Assembly: GCF_965363235.1 (NCBI RefSeq)
Contig: NC_134841.1
Coordinates: 40,081,440-40,145,439, forward strand
Source of the DNA: Mytilus galloprovincialis
Taxonomy: Eukaryota; Mollusca; Bivalvia; Mytilida; Mytilidae
Direction: 5' to 3'
Length of the DNA: 64,000 nucleotides
Below, piece by piece: positions 11,213 through 22,124 of the stretch. The translations under genes were made by a program, and so were the position numbers. Each line of letters begins with the position of its first letter. The stretch's first letter is position 1. The notes under the pieces are model-generated. The model searched no databases and was not told the origin of the DNA. It was given only the letters and a program-made list of their open reading frames with translations.

Positions 11213-11832
11213 GCTAGGTTCACACTGCTGATCAGATCAACTCGATCAAGCCCGATCAAGACAAATTACGTGATCGAGAGACTGGTCTGACTCCATCGAC
11301 AAGAATGTTCGGGATAGTCTACCCTACTCGTCATTGATCTGACCATCTACCCGAGAGTTTTTGACATGTCAAAAACACTCAAGTAAGGACTGAGAAGCAA
11401 GTCCCTCGAGAAGAGATCCAGAATTCGTCGAGTAGTGGTCGAATTGAAAGGATCGTGTAGAGATAGAGATTGGTCGGAATACAACAAGATTTCTGATCAG
11501 TACTCGATTAGTCAAGCAAAGGTCGAAAAGGTCGAGTACTGATCGGAAATTTTGTTGTATTCCGACCAATCTCGATCTCTACACAATCCTTTCCCAATCA
11601 ATTCGACCACTACTCGACGAATTCTCGATCTCTTCTCGAGTGACTTGCTTCTCGGTCCTTACTCGATTGTTTTTGACATGTCAAAAACTCTCGGGTAGAT
11701 GGTCAGATCGATGATGAGTAGGGTAGACTATCCCAAACATCCTTGTCGATGGAGTCAGACCAGTCTCCTGATCACGTAATTTGTCTTGATCGGGCTTGAT
11801 TGAGTTGATCTGGTAGGCAGTGTGAACCTAGC
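11213..11832. mobile_element. 620-bp hairpin MITE with TAAA target duplication
   Basis: Nearly the whole element is one inverted repeat with arms of about 300 bp. It begins GCTAGGTTCACACTGC and ends with the reverse complement. It is flanked by TAAA at 11209-11212 and 11833-11836. The arms are GATC/TCGA-rich, contain TTTTTGACATGTCAAAAA on both sides, and differ from each other by a modest number of substitutions. There is no transposase; the short frames inside are palindrome shadows. The superfamily is not assigned. Confidence 0.9.
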
Positions 11833-11836
11833 TAAA

Positions 11837-13580
11837 TGTAATGTAAAATTTTGTATATTATTGAATTACAAACCACCTTAACTTATTATTGTCCATATTT
11901 TGAGTTAGAGCCGATAGACTTTTCTATAATTTTGATATAATTTGTCCCATAAGTAGTGCACTACACCTTAAAAAATATCAAAACAAGTGTTATTTTTTTT
12001 TTATTTGTGTTTATTGTCTAAAAGAAATGCACTTTGAAATAACTGTTGGGCCTAAGAGAAGAGTTCAGTAAATGTAGATTCTACAATTTCCCTGATTAAG
12101 AGCTATGTACATAAAAGTTGAATTGGTTGAATTCCATTTTAAAGAGTTCACTTAGTCTGTAAAATATTCACTTTTATATGTAAATATGTGTTAGTCTAAA
12201 TTGACCCCAACTTATTTTTAGTCTTTCATGCCCTAGGACCATGTTATAACTGTGTGGTGTGCTATTTGTAACTTTTCATTCCAGTTAAAGCGCATTAAAT
12301 ATTTAAGAAAGAATTATTTAGGCAAAATTGCTTCACAAATTTTAATTCGGTTGAAGAAAATCACAATTTTTTTATAAGCAACCCACCCCCCATCCCCAAT
12401 TTTCATAAGTAATTTAGTTGCTGTTTTCCAGATTCCCTACAACATTATATATTTCACTTTCTATTCTTTGACTAATATTATATCATAACACATTATTGTC
12501 ATATTCTCTGACTCTCCTCCCTTTCTTGAAGACAAAACTGAACAGAGTATTTGATTGCTATTTTGTTGACCATCAGAACTTCTCTTTTTATTATCCTTGC
12601 AAAAATACGATGCTTTTCAATTAAAGATGACGTAAATTTGCACTTTTATTGACGATTATCCAGTGACTGGAATTCACATGAACTAATTTTAGCAAATGCA
12701 AACACTGATTTATGATTTTTTAAAGGCAGTGCTTTCAGGCCTGACTTTTAAGTCATGAGGTACATCTTTTCATACGCAACGTCAATCAAATCTATGTAGG
12801 GGGTCTTTTGGCCAGGAATAGATCCGGAAATGTTCAATTTTCTCCTCATCTTTTTATAATGTGATATGATTTTTGTTTCTTTCATTTACATTGGGGCTTA
12901 AAGTAACAATCAGTGTGTATTGTTCGTTTTAAAAAACTGTTTATTAATGTGTATTTTGCATTATAAGCAGTCAACCTGACTACAAACTATCAGGATCATT
13001 ATTTATATTCCGTGTGTAAAGAGGTCGCGTCAATTTCGAGTGTTATCTGACATCTAAAGATATTTTAATTAGTTCAGACGTTGATATAACAATAAAAGGT
13101 CGACTGCACATGATTAATGTTGCATATTCAATTATTCAAAGCGGAATTCCGTTTATGAACGAGAAACCGTAGGCCTGTGGGCGTTATCAATTTTGGAATT
13201 AGTTATGTATGTTGTCTACGTATTATCCTGGTTCCCGATACTACGTTCCGGGCATTACCTATTTGATGTGTACCATTACGATCAGCGAACCAGTCAATCT
13301 ACGTGTGTGTGTGTACATGATTTCCCAATCGGCAATCCTCGGGTGACTCCGATTCTCTCTATATATCGGTACGGAATCGGCCGAGTTGTGACGATTGCAT
13401 GAATTCCCGCCAAAATAACCGGATTACAGCTATGGAAAAAATAGTTCATAAAAGTTGCGTATAATGATATGCAATTTAATTATTAATCGTAATTTTTTTT
13501 TTATCTTTTTTGATAAGTATAATAAAATGGATTCCACAAAATACAAAATAGCATTATTTTACGAGGATTTCTCATAATTT
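11837..13580. other. No gene seen
   Basis: Unassigned sequence with no recognisable coding region. A 69-codon frame at 13193-13402 starts without an ATG and shows no family resemblance. Confidence 0.4.
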
Positions 13581-13583
13581 TTC

Positions 13584-13672
13584 ACTTCCGGGCGCAGTAA
13601 TACGTATGTTTTGAACAAGCTCGCAGAATTTGACAGTCAAAGTGAATTGAGAAGAAAACAGTTAGATATCAG
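13584..13672 (+). promoter_or_regulatory. Possible first exon and ETS site upstream of the Helentron
   Basis: ACTTCCGG at 13584-13591 matches the ETS-family core, here in locally GC-richer sequence. About 80 bp later a donor-like CAG then GTAAAA occurs at 13673. This could be a promoter and untranslated first exon for the gene starting at 14858, or unrelated. No TATA box is evident at a fixed spacing. Confidence 0.2.
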
Positions 13673-14504
13673 GTAAAACAATTTAATTGTACAGAACAAA
13701 CAGATGCACTTCTCACAAATAGTACAGGCTTAATCATTTATAACTCTAGTCTAGTGTTTGAACGACGGCGGTGACCTACAACAATTGGTCAGTGACTGCT
13801 TGTACGGGTCATACTGGGTCAAGTCTAAATATGTAAACATATCCACGTGATATTAGGTAGAAAATATCTACCTATTTATCCTCCTTTATAAATCGTTTAA
13901 CCATATATATTCTCTTTCAAATACACATAAACACGAGTTGTATGAACGTTTCTTTTCTCTTGATGTAGACCTAGTGTTTTCTTGGCCTTAAACATTTGTT
14001 GATGTTTAGATTTTTGAACGACTGAATTATATACATGTATACTGAAGACTAGGGCTGTACATAATAGTGCTAACTAGAAAAGAGGACTTCTACCTCTGCC
14101 ATTTTGCTGCTACCATCATATGCATCAATTAACTGATGCATTTGCCACTTTTGGATGAGCATGTAGTGACTAGTGTGTTCAAGTTCTTGTTAAGTTGTTT
14201 TGTATTAACCGCAAAAAAGAAGTAGAAGGTATACTATATTATCAGTGCACAAGATTCAATTAAGTATTTGTTATCCATTAAGTCATGAAATTTAACCTAA
14301 ATAGATACATTTCAAGATGACTGTGATAGCATCAATTATGACATTGCTACATGTAGCTTCCCAATGAGAGTTAATTAAGGAAAAGCGTACTATTGTAGTA
14401 TAAATTAGTAGCAAGTAATAACTCTGTGTCTTACTAACTATAGTATACACATAAAATATGTTAGGACCCGGTATATATAAAGGTGACAGTTGACCATTTG
14501 TATC
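13673..14504. other. No gene seen
   Basis: AT-rich DNA upstream of the Helentron gene. It may be a leader intron if the 13.6-kb exon is real. The minus-strand frame at 14292-14558 has no support. Confidence 0.35.
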
Positions 14505-14790
14505 GCTAGTTAATGATCTATCTTGAAACACATTCCTTCGAGTTATACTTGGAAACAATTTTATTGATCAGTCTTGGAATAAGTTTCTTGGAGATATACA
14601 TGTACTTGGGAATAATATAATGATCTATCTTGGAATAAGTTTCTTGGAGATATACATGTACTTGGGAATAATATAATGATCTATCTTGGAATAAGTTACT
14701 TGGAGATATACATGTACTCGGAAATAATATTTTGATTTATCTAGGAAAAAGTTTCTTGGAGACATACATGTACATGGAAATAGTTTATGC
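14505..14790 (+). repeat. 56-bp tandem repeat upstream of the Helentron ORF
   Basis: Four to five units of a 56-bp sequence containing TTCTTGGAGATATACATGTA (14585, 14641, 14697, then diverging). The array ends about 70 bp before the Helentron start codon. Bivalve Helitron-like elements often carry short internal tandem arrays, so it may belong to the element. Confidence 0.8.
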
Positions 14791-14857
14791 ATCCAATGTT
14801 ACAGAATAGTCTATTTATATTGTTAAGAAAAAGTTCTATGGTGTAAGAGTGTGTACC

Positions 14858-17800
14858 ATGTCGAGGTTTAGAAAATCATTTATATATGGTGATTATCATC
14901 AAGGTTCAGATATATTTTCTGATATAAGTATAGGAAGACAATGTGTTCCAAACTGTATATCCTTTATTCTTTTTACTACAATTAATCCTGTGAGTAACTG
15001 GACAACTGAAGACCTAAATTGTACTTTACATGAGGGTGATGCTATGTACAAACACATTTGTCAGACATTAAATATTTCGCCAAGGTTCTTAACTGTGTCA
15101 GAATTACCTACTTTGTTACAAGTTGGAGGTAGTATATTTAAATTAAACAATGGCATTGACCAATTAATATATAGCGGAAATTTAAAGTCTCAATTGTATT
15201 ATGTAGACACAAGTATAATGTGCTTGGAGTTTGCCATAAATTTAATTTTCCATTCAGCAGTGCATAATCAGGCATGTATAGTGATATTTTGTGACTGTGC
15301 TATAGCTATTATAAAAGATGGTAATAGGTATGCTGTGTATGATCCACATAGCCGTAATGAGTTTGGGTTTTGTTCTGGTGACGGAAAATGTTTGGTTTCT
15401 TTTCATGATAATTTGCAGTCTTTGTGTTCTTTTTTAAGAAATCTTTGTGGTACCCTCACTACAAGTGAGTTGCAAGAAATACAGTATGATATGGTGTGCA
15501 TTAAGCTAACTAAAGCTAAACCATCAACAAAGAAAAACCACTCTTATAAAATTAAACTCCCCCCTAAAAAAAAACCATTAGACAAGAACAATATGAATTT
15601 TCCCATAGTTCAATTAAACCGTGTACACACAGATTTGAAAAATAGAGAAAAAGGGAATGGATCATCCGTTAAAAGAACACTGTCAAGTAGTACCATACAT
15701 ACCTATACAGACATTAATACAAAACGGAGAAAGATTAGCACAGATACTGGGTTATTACACATATTACATGAAAGTGAAGCAGAAAATAAAATGTTTTCAA
15801 ATGTAAGCACATGTACTCCTAAGAATATAGAAAATAAAAATATAGCTTCTGATGAAGGTGTGATAATGAGTAAAAGGTCCTGCAGTTTAAAAGATGATAC
15901 ACCATCAGATATGACTTCAAAGCAAAGAGTTAAAAATAAGGGAAGTAATGCAGCTACAGGGAATAATAACCCTGAGATAGAGTTAATACAAGTGTCAGAA
16001 CCATTTATTATATCTAATGCAGAGATAAGTGTTGCTGATAATACATGTACAAATATAGAGAACCAAAATGCAAATCTGTCCTCATACAATGTAGGCAGGC
16101 AAACTTGTACTATAGTCAATGATCTTGAAAAGTTGCAAGAGTGTTTCCAACTGTCTGTAAACAAGGGTCCTTCTTATGTTTGTACATCATGTAATCAGAC
16201 CTGGTTTACAGAGAGTGTTTCTTTAGCAACATCTCTTAAATGTGATAAAAGCCTGTTAAGAAGATGTACCTCAGGGTTGGTATCTGTGGACAATAAAGAA
16301 TGGGTTTGCAGAACATGTAAAAAATATTTGGATACTGGGAAGGTACCTGAGTGTTCAGTTGGCAATGGTATGAAATTTCCAGATATTCCTACAGAATTGC
16401 AAGGTTTAACTGATTTAGAAGAACGGTTAATATCTCCAAGGATACCTTTTATGGTAATTCGACAGCAGCCAAGGGGAGGGCAGCTATCTCTAAAAGGGAA
16501 TGTAGTAAATGTTCCTGCTGATATACAAAAAACAGTGAGGTCACTGCCTCGTATGCTAAATGATGATGAAACTATAAATATTAAGTTCAAGCGCAAAACG
16601 TCTTATCAACATTGTGTTGCTCATGAGATGGTTCGACCAAACAAAATAGTAAATGCAGTCAATTATTTAGTAAAAACAGCCCTTTTTAAAAGTGAAGGAA
16701 TATCATTAAATGAGAACTGGTTAGACAGTAATAATATCATGCCACCTGTAAATGTAGGAAACAATAATGTAGTAGAACATCCCCCAAGGGACCCAAATTA
16801 TAATGAAGATACAAATAATGATTCTGATAGTGATAACTGGACTGAAGAAACTGATCTTGACAGGAGAAATACAGGTAATATGGATACAGTTTTGCAGCCA
16901 GTTGATTTCAGGGAATTTGGTAAAACACTAAATTTAGCACCCGGTGAAGGTAATACACCTTTAGGAATCTACCAAGACATCAATAGTGAGTTTCTGTCAT
17001 TTCCTACAATATATTGTGGACAATCGCGCATGCCAAACAATAAACGTGTTGTCCCATTACATTACAGTACTATCTCCAAATGGGAACTGAGACATTATGA
17101 TAGAAGAGTAGCTTTGTCCATACCAAATATATTCTTCAAATTAAAAAAAATTCAGTTAAAGCTCTTGCAGGATAAAATTCAGTTAGCAATGAGAAAATGT
17201 AAATTGCAAGGGAAAAAAATTACTGTTCAGGATGTATTGGCCCCTGGTGCTGCAGACACTTTTGTTCGACATAAGGAAGGGTATCAAATTTTGAGAAATC
17301 TAAGGGGTTCTCCTGCTTATTGGGAAGCTGCTAAAAAAGATTTGTTTGCACTTATAAAACAGTTAGGGATACCAGCCTGGTTTTGCTCGCTTTCTGCTGC
17401 AGAAACACATTGGCTTAGTTTGTTACAATGTCTAGGTAGACTAGTTGACCATACAGAGTATTCAGAACTGCAAATAAACCTAATGCCCTGGCAAGAAAAG
17501 TGTAGGCTAATCAAGTCTGACCCTGTTACCTGTGCCCGTTATTTTGATTATAGAGTCCAAAAGTTCTTTAAAGATATTTTAATGGACGAATTAGTAAAAC
17601 CACTAGGAGAGGTGACTGATTATTTTTATAGGGTTGAATTCCAGCAACGTGGGTCTCCACACATACACATGGTCCTATGGGTGAAGAATGCTCCTGATAT
17701 ATCAAATGATCAAGATGAAAGGATAGAGCAATTCATAGATGACCACATTACATGTTTAAAGCAGCCAGATCTCATAAATTTATTAGCTTATCAAACACAT

Positions 17801-20800
17801 CGTCATGCTAGAACATGTAGAAAGAAGGGGAAGTCAATTTGCAGATTCAATTTTCCGCAACCTCCTATGTCTAAAACCAGAATATTGCAACCTATGTCTG
17901 CAGGAGAGCGTGAAGAGGCAAGTGATTGTGCAAATATATATGGTAAAATTACAAAGAAATTAGATGAATACAAATCTGGTAGTGACATCAGCTATGAAGA
18001 TTTTCTAATTGAGCTCAAATTAAAAGAGTCTGAGTATATAAAGGCAATACGTTGGTCTATGACCAGACCAAGAGTGTTTCTAAAAAGAGAACTGTCAGAA
18101 ATTAGGATTAACTCGTACAATCCTGTAATGTTAAAATGTTGGTCTGCTAATATAGATGTACAGTTTATACTAGATGCTTACTCATGTGCTGCATACATAG
18201 TATCATATGTATCAAAAGGTCAAAGAGGAATGTCAAATTTAATGTATAGGGCAGTGAAAGAGTGCAGAGAAAATAATCTTAGTATCCAACAAGAAATTCG
18301 CTGTGTCAGTAATAAATTCTTGACTCATGTTGAAATAGGAGCACAAGAAGCAGTGTATTTGGTATTACAAATGCCATTGCGTAAATCTTCTCGTAAGGTT
18401 ATATTCATCAATACCAGTCCACCGCAAGAACGGTTGATTCTCCTAAAATCATATTCTGATTTAGAAGATATGTCTAAAAGTTCAACTGATGTAGAAAGTG
18501 ACAATTGGATAAAGAGATATGAAAGACGACCAAAAGCTCTAGATAAGTGGTGTTTAGCTGATTTTGTCTCGTGGTTTGAAATATCTTATCAAAAGGAAAA
18601 ATTGAAAAGACAAGTTGTGACTGAAATTGATTTGCCTGAAACCAATGATATAGAAAACGAAGATGACAATCCACATGATCCAAATGAACATGAGCTATCA
18701 GAAGCAATCCAATCAAGAACAGAATACAACATGGCTGATGGTGGAATATTGAGAAAAAGACAATTCCAAAAGGTTCTGCGATATGTCAGATACAATGAGA
18801 AAAATGATCCTACCAATCATTATCGAGAACTAATTATGTTGTTTCACCATTGGAGAAAGGAAGTAAATGATATACCAACATCTTTACAGGAAGTATATGC
18901 CCTATATAAACACCATGAAAATACGATCAAAGAAACAAGAAATGCATATGAAAGAAACAGGAAAGTCTTGGAAATAGTTGAAATGAATGCAGAAAACAGA
19001 GATGATAATGATGAATCTATAGATACGCAGTTCATGCCTGAATGTTTGCACACTGATGAACAAGACATGTATGAGGGTCAGACATTAACTGAACGCTATG
19101 GTTGCTTTGATCCGGGGAAACAGCTTACACATGATGTAGGTGCAGATATGGGTGTTACTAGAAAACAAATAGAAGATGATGACTATATGTTAAATAAGAT
19201 ACCAGAGTCCCAGTATAGACAGATTGTTAACACTTTGAATAATGAGCAGAAAGTGTTTTTTTATCATATATTGCACTGGTTCAAAATTAAAACTGACCCC
19301 TTGTATAATTTTCTGTCTGGTGGTGCAGGTGTGGGAAAGTCAGTTGTGACAAAAGCTATCTATCAAGCTTTAATTCGCTGTTTAAATGCATATCCAGGTG
19401 CAAATCCAGATGAAGTAAAGGTATTGCTATGTGCACCAACAGGAAAAGCTGCCCACAATATCAATGGCAATACTATTCATTCCACATTCTGCATACCTGC
19501 TAGTAAAGGATTTCAATACAAACCCCTAGACATGGAGCAATTAAATGTTTATCGCCTTAAATATAAGGAGTTGAAAGTGGTCTTGATAGATGAAATATCT
19601 ATGGTTGGTTGTAAAATGTTTAATTTCATAAACTGTCGGTTACAAGAAATAATGGGAACTCAAAGTATATTTGGTGGTGTTAGCATTATAGCTATAGGCG
19701 ACTTGTATCAGTTAAAACCAGTTATGGATAATTGGATATTTTCACCATTTTGTAATGAATATGGGTTTGCCAATTTATGGCAAGATAATTTTACTCTGTA
19801 TGAACTCCAAACTGTTATGCGTCAACAGGAAGATGGTGAGTTTGCAAATCTGTTAAATCGCTTACGTGAGGGTTTACAGTCTGAATCAGATATCACAGTC
19901 TTACAAAGTAGGGTTATAGAATTTGAAAGTGACACAATACAGGAGTACCAACATCTATACACCACTAGAGCAGAGGTTGAACAATACAATAACAAAATAT
20001 TTGAGTTGTCAACAACAAAGAATGCATATATAGAAAGCATTGACATAGTAACTGGTGATGTAGACATTACTTTGCACAAAACAATCCTTGAAAAAATACC
20101 ACAAAATGATCCTTCTAAAACCATGGGTTTGCAAACTATACTAAAATTAGCTGAAAATCTGAATGCAGATATCTGCACAAATATAAGTATAGAAGATGGC
20201 TTGACCAATGGAGCTTCATGCTGTATCAAGTTCTTAGATTATCGTGTAGAAGGTTCAAAGCGTTGTAGCATAATATGGGTTCTATTTGACGATGTTAACA
20301 TAGGAATGCAACAAAGACAAAAATACAGTTATCTTAGAAACACCAATGTTGAACCATCTTGGACACCTGTCTTTGAAATAACCCGTAAATTTAGAGTTGG
20401 CTACAACTCAGGCTACCAAATAATCAGACGTCAATTCCCATTACGCTTATCAGCTGCGAAAACAATACACAAATCCCAAGGAAGTACATTAAATAATGTA
20501 GTTGTCAACTTCAGTAATAGAAAGAATTGCCATATGCACTATGTTGGTCTAAGCCGAGTACGTAGTTTGTCAGGTCTGCATATTTTAAATCTATATGAAG
20601 AGAAAATATCAGTTTCCACAGATGTAATGATAGAAATGGACAGACTGAGGTCCACAGCTAACTTATCTCTGGTAATACCCACTCTGTCATATAGTGAAAA
20701 TATGATTACCATAGTGTTCCACAATATTAGATCCTTGCATCTACATATACACGAATTAAAGAAGGAACATAACATATTACAAAGTGATGCAATTGGCATT

Positions 20801-21337
20801 GCTGAAACACGGCTCCACTTAGCAGACCAAGATGGGGATTATGAGCTCCCAAATTTTACAATTTATAGGAACGACTGTGAGGCAAGACCAGGAGCAAGAC
20901 CATACCATGGATCTGTTGTTTATGGTAGAAATTGTGTCACATTCGAGAAAAAGATAACATACAGACAAATAGAAGTAACATCTGTTATAATATGCAAGAA
21001 TAACTTCAGGCTAAGAGCATTGTTTATATATAGTCCACCTAAAATTGCAAGTGGCAATAACTTCAAACTTTTATTAGACAGTCTTGCCTGTACTATCCCC
21101 CTTGGAGAAAAAACTGTTATACTTGGTGATTTTAACATAGATTCACAAAAAGATGATGTATTGAAAAAAATATTTTCAAATTTGAATTATACTGAACTGC
21201 CTATTCACATAACAACAGACTATCAGAGCAGTCTTGATCGAATATTCACAAACATTGAAAATGATGATTTAGAGTATGGTGCATTAGAATCTTACTACTC
21301 TGATCACAAACCTATATACATGTGCCTGCCTGTTTAG
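14858..21337 (+). CDS. Helentron replicase-helicase-endonuclease
   Basis: One uninterrupted 2159-residue frame from ATG 14858 (an in-frame GTG lies 9 bp upstream; ATG is the eukaryotic choice). Visible parts in order: (1) a papain-fold protease-like domain with a Gln-Cys29 motif and Asp162-x-His164 in YDPHSR; (2) a basic, Ser-rich linker; (3) a Cys pair at 442/445 and another at 484/487, then a conserved DUF6570-like region; (4) a Helitron N domain and HUH motif (His935, His937 in SPHIHMVLW) with YIVSYVSK giving Tyr1113 and Tyr1117; (5) a Pif1-type helicase with Walker A GGAGVGKS (Lys1494), Walker B LIDEIS (Asp1578-Glu1579), GDLYQLKP and HKSQG; (6) from about residue 1949 an exonuclease-endonuclease-phosphatase domain with Glu1983, GDFN (Asp2091, Asn2093) and SDHKP (Asp2149-His2150). 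The family nicks DNA and transposes by rolling circle. All key residues are present, so it may be active or recently so. Confidence 0.95.
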   Translation: MSRFRKSFIYGDYHQGSDIFSDISIGRQCVPNCISFILFTTINPVSNWTTEDLNCTLHEGDAMYKHICQTLNISPRFLTVSELPTLLQVGGSIFKLNNGIDQLIYSGNLKSQLYYVDTSIMCLEFAINLIFHSAVHNQACIVIFCDCAIAIIKDGNRYAVYDPHSRNEFGFCSGDGKCLVSFHDNLQSLCSFLRNLCGTLTTSELQEIQYDMVCIKLTKAKPSTKKNHSYKIKLPPKKKPLDKNNMNFPIVQLNRVHTDLKNREKGNGSSVKRTLSSSTIHTYTDINTKRRKISTDTGLLHILHESEAENKMFSNVSTCTPKNIENKNIASDEGVIMSKRSCSLKDDTPSDMTSKQRVKNKGSNAATGNNNPEIELIQVSEPFIISNAEISVADNTCTNIENQNANLSSYNVGRQTCTIVNDLEKLQECFQLSVNKGPSYVCTSCNQTWFTESVSLATSLKCDKSLLRRCTSGLVSVDNKEWVCRTCKKYLDTGKVPECSVGNGMKFPDIPTELQGLTDLEERLISPRIPFMVIRQQPRGGQLSLKGNVVNVPADIQKTVRSLPRMLNDDETINIKFKRKTSYQHCVAHEMVRPNKIVNAVNYLVKTALFKSEGISLNENWLDSNNIMPPVNVGNNNVVEHPPRDPNYNEDTNNDSDSDNWTEETDLDRRNTGNMDTVLQPVDFREFGKTLNLAPGEGNTPLGIYQDINSEFLSFPTIYCGQSRMPNNKRVVPLHYSTISKWELRHYDRRVALSIPNIFFKLKKIQLKLLQDKIQLAMRKCKLQGKKITVQDVLAPGAADTFVRHKEGYQILRNLRGSPAYWEAAKKDLFALIKQLGIPAWFCSLSAAETHWLSLLQCLGRLVDHTEYSELQINLMPWQEKCRLIKSDPVTCARYFDYRVQKFFKDILMDELVKPLGEVTDYFYRVEFQQRGSPHIHMVLWVKNAPDISNDQDERIEQFIDDHITCLKQPDLINLLAYQTHRHARTCRKKGKSICRFNFPQPPMSKTRILQPMSAGEREEASDCANIYGKITKKLDEYKSGSDISYEDFLIELKLKESEYIKAIRWSMTRPRVFLKRELSEIRINSYNPVMLKCWSANIDVQFILDAYSCAAYIVSYVSKGQRGMSNLMYRAVKECRENNLSIQQEIRCVSNKFLTHVEIGAQEAVYLVLQMPLRKSSRKVIFINTSPPQERLILLKSYSDLEDMSKSSTDVESDNWIKRYERRPKALDKWCLADFVSWFEISYQKEKLKRQVVTEIDLPETNDIENEDDNPHDPNEHELSEAIQSRTEYNMADGGILRKRQFQKVLRYVRYNEKNDPTNHYRELIMLFHHWRKEVNDIPTSLQEVYALYKHHENTIKETRNAYERNRKVLEIVEMNAENRDDNDESIDTQFMPECLHTDEQDMYEGQTLTERYGCFDPGKQLTHDVGADMGVTRKQIEDDDYMLNKIPESQYRQIVNTLNNEQKVFFYHILHWFKIKTDPLYNFLSGGAGVGKSVVTKAIYQALIRCLNAYPGANPDEVKVLLCAPTGKAAHNINGNTIHSTFCIPASKGFQYKPLDMEQLNVYRLKYKELKVVLIDEISMVGCKMFNFINCRLQEIMGTQSIFGGVSIIAIGDLYQLKPVMDNWIFSPFCNEYGFANLWQDNFTLYELQTVMRQQEDGEFANLLNRLREGLQSESDITVLQSRVIEFESDTIQEYQHLYTTRAEVEQYNNKIFELSTTKNAYIESIDIVTGDVDITLHKTILEKIPQNDPSKTMGLQTILKLAENLNADICTNISIEDGLTNGASCCIKFLDYRVEGSKRCSIIWVLFDDVNIGMQQRQKYSYLRNTNVEPSWTPVFEITRKFRVGYNSGYQIIRRQFPLRLSAAKTIHKSQGSTLNNVVVNFSNRKNCHMHYVGLSRVRSLSGLHILNLYEEKISVSTDVMIEMDRLRSTANLSLVIPTLSYSENMITIVFHNIRSLHLHIHELKKEHNILQSDAIGIAETRLHLADQDGDYELPNFTIYRNDCEARPGARPYHGSVVYGRNCVTFEKKITYRQIEVTSVIICKNNFRLRALFIYSPPKIASGNNFKLLLDSLACTIPLGEKTVILGDFNIDSQKDDVLKKIFSNLNYTELPIHITTDYQSSLDRIFTNIENDDLEYGALESYYSDHKPIYMCLPV

Positions 21338-22124
21338 TAAATGATGAATATATATATAGTAAGATAAGAACTATTTAACTGTAATGGCTATGGTTATACC
21401 CTGAGGCAAAAGATATCTATATACATAGGTTATCTTTACTCAATCAATCAAATAGATCTCCAAAATTAACCACTTGACAGTACATGTATGAGGAGAATTT
21501 GCATTTAACATATTTTATGTCATCAGCTTCACCAGAATATTACTTATGATATATAAAACCATTACCCCACCTTGAAGTTGAATAGTCGTTCCCTTACTAT
21601 TATGAGTAAATAAGTTAAACAGCCTGGTATTGTGGCATATGTAAATATAAGTTTTTATTCTGAAAATTACATTATGTTCATGTTATACAGTATGAAAATG
21701 TGTGTTCAAGTACTTGTACAGTCAACTATTAATCACTAAACACTACATATTATAAATAACTAAAATATGCATCAGGTTCAGGTCATTGACCTGAACTATA
21801 TATATATATACTAATCAATACCTCTGCATTCCTGCAGTTAGTATTGACAAGCTAAAAAGTAAGTATAATGCTATACTTGTATACATGTACACATCATGAC
21901 ATGTAATTGATGTCAATTTGTATCTAGCTGAGAGGAATCTAAATAACATTCACACTACATCAATATACTCTCGTAATAACTACTTCATTTGTTTATTAAT
22001 ATATCTCTGAAATAATTGAATTCAGTACCAAGCTATCTTCTTGATAACCTATATGTTTAAATATCCATATTAGACTTACTAATTTAACAAGCTTATATAT
22101 AATACTTTGCATTTTACTTTCAGA
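21338..22124. other. Spacer between the Helentron gene and the RPA-like gene
   Basis: AT-rich. Contains a small inverted pair around 21777-21800 (CAGGTTCAGGTCATTGACCTGAACT). A pyrimidine-rich acceptor TTTTACTTTCAG ends at 22123, one base before the next ATG, suggesting that the RPA-like gene has an upstream untranslated exon, perhaps in this spacer or within a shared transcript. Confidence 0.45.

Noticed and set aside
11077..11569. Minus-strand frames in the hairpin
   Set aside because: One overlaps the edge and one lies within a palindromic MITE; no coding signature.
15703..21138. Minus-strand frames of 60-153 codons
   Set aside because: They lie wholly inside the Helentron gene in antisense and show no family features.
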